Of a stretch of 64,000 nt of DNA, positions 63,641 to 64,000 are shown one piece after another. The DNA is from Corella eumyota (lineage: Eukaryota; Chordata; Ascidiacea; Phlebobranchia; Corellidae), in assembly GCA_963082875.1 (NCBI GenBank), contig OY720101.1:7130001-7194000 (forward strand), given 5' to 3'. The notes under the pieces were generated by a model that was not told where the DNA came from, did no database searches, and was given only the letters and a program-made list of their open reading frames with translations. The position numbers were made by a program, and so were the translations under genes. Position 1 is the stretch's first letter. Every line of letters starts with the position of its first letter.

Positions 63641-64000
63641 TTAATATCGGTTAAAGTTAGCAATATTGGCAAATAAACCAATGTTAAGTAGGTGATAAAA
63701 TGACAATATCATTAAAAGTCATTTAAATATTTTGTAGGGTAAAAAATAACAAAACAATTTTTCCCAACCATTTATTAAAATCTGAGTAAAAACACGTTGT
63801 TACACAAGCACAATAATAAATGAAAAAATATCTTTGTAAAATGTTGTTCTTTTTCTGGATACAAATGTCTAGAGAAATTCACCCAAATCTGTGTATAATT
63901 GTTGAAACCTAATCAAAATAATTTTTTTTAAATAGTTTGTTAAATATTTTCCTTTATGTCACATAAATATTGGTTTTTATTTTATAGACCTATACAGATT
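63641..64000. repeat. Start of module L, copy 4 (cut by the window end)
   Basis: Matches the left end of L2 and L3, that is, the 3' flank of a minus-strand lectin. By alignment with L2 the stop codon of an eighth lectin gene would lie about 45 bp past the window end. Confidence 0.75.

Overview
The window is very AT-rich eukaryotic DNA from an animal, most likely an invertebrate. Three things point there: genes with short GT-AG introns of about 60-165 bp, a secreted family of tandem C-type-lectin-domain proteins, and a Bel/Pao LTR retrotransposon (a superfamily found in many metazoans but not in mammals). The sequence alone does not place it more finely. I found no rRNA, tRNA, CRISPR array or bacterial-type operon.

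The host genes are one family: seven lectin genes, each about 1.2-1.3 kb. All have four coding exons of identical length (232, 222, 180 and 233 nt) and encode a 288-residue protein with a signal peptide and two C-type lectin domains carrying EPN and WND calcium/sugar-binding motifs. They alternate in strand: gene 1 (-, 1077-2332), gene 2 (+, 3900-5071), gene 3 (-, 7176-8438), gene 4 (+, 12523-13694), gene 5 (-, 29853-31115), gene 6 (+, 35201-36372) and gene 7 (-, 59217-60468). Genes 1/2, 3/4 and 5/6 are head-to-head pairs. The window ends in the 3' flank of an eighth copy.

Most of the window is a segmental duplication built from named modules: L (minus-strand lectin plus flanks), R (about 604 bp), P (plus-strand lectin plus flanks), S (about 12 kb repeat array), X (about 425 bp) and Y (about 180 bp). 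The order is: old locus (1-6770), L1-R1-P1-S1-X1-R2-Y1-L2-R3-P2-S2-X2-R4-Y2-L3-R5-Y3-L4 (cut by the window end). The period from L1 to L2 is 22.68 kb. Diagnostic differences show that L2 is an L3/L1 hybrid and R5 is an R-type hybrid. Both fit unequal crossing-over between repeats. Gene 7 exon 2 looks converted by a plus-strand paralog.

The S arrays (16255-28234; 38933-57598) are stacks of roughly 0.4-1.8 kb units. Each unit has inverted 13-bp end motifs, a core of about 127-bp tandem repeats, an AAT-type microsatellite and a palindrome near one end. This resembles non-autonomous Helentron/HINE elements (DINE-1 or pearl-like). No protein is encoded in them. S2 is interrupted by a 7383-bp Bel/Pao element (40222-47604, minus strand) with two 557-bp LTRs that look identical and one long gag-pol frame; it is very young and postdates the duplication.

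Taken together, the locus looks like a lectin family being expanded and reshuffled by recombination between flanking repeats. Sequence identity among copies was judged by eye.
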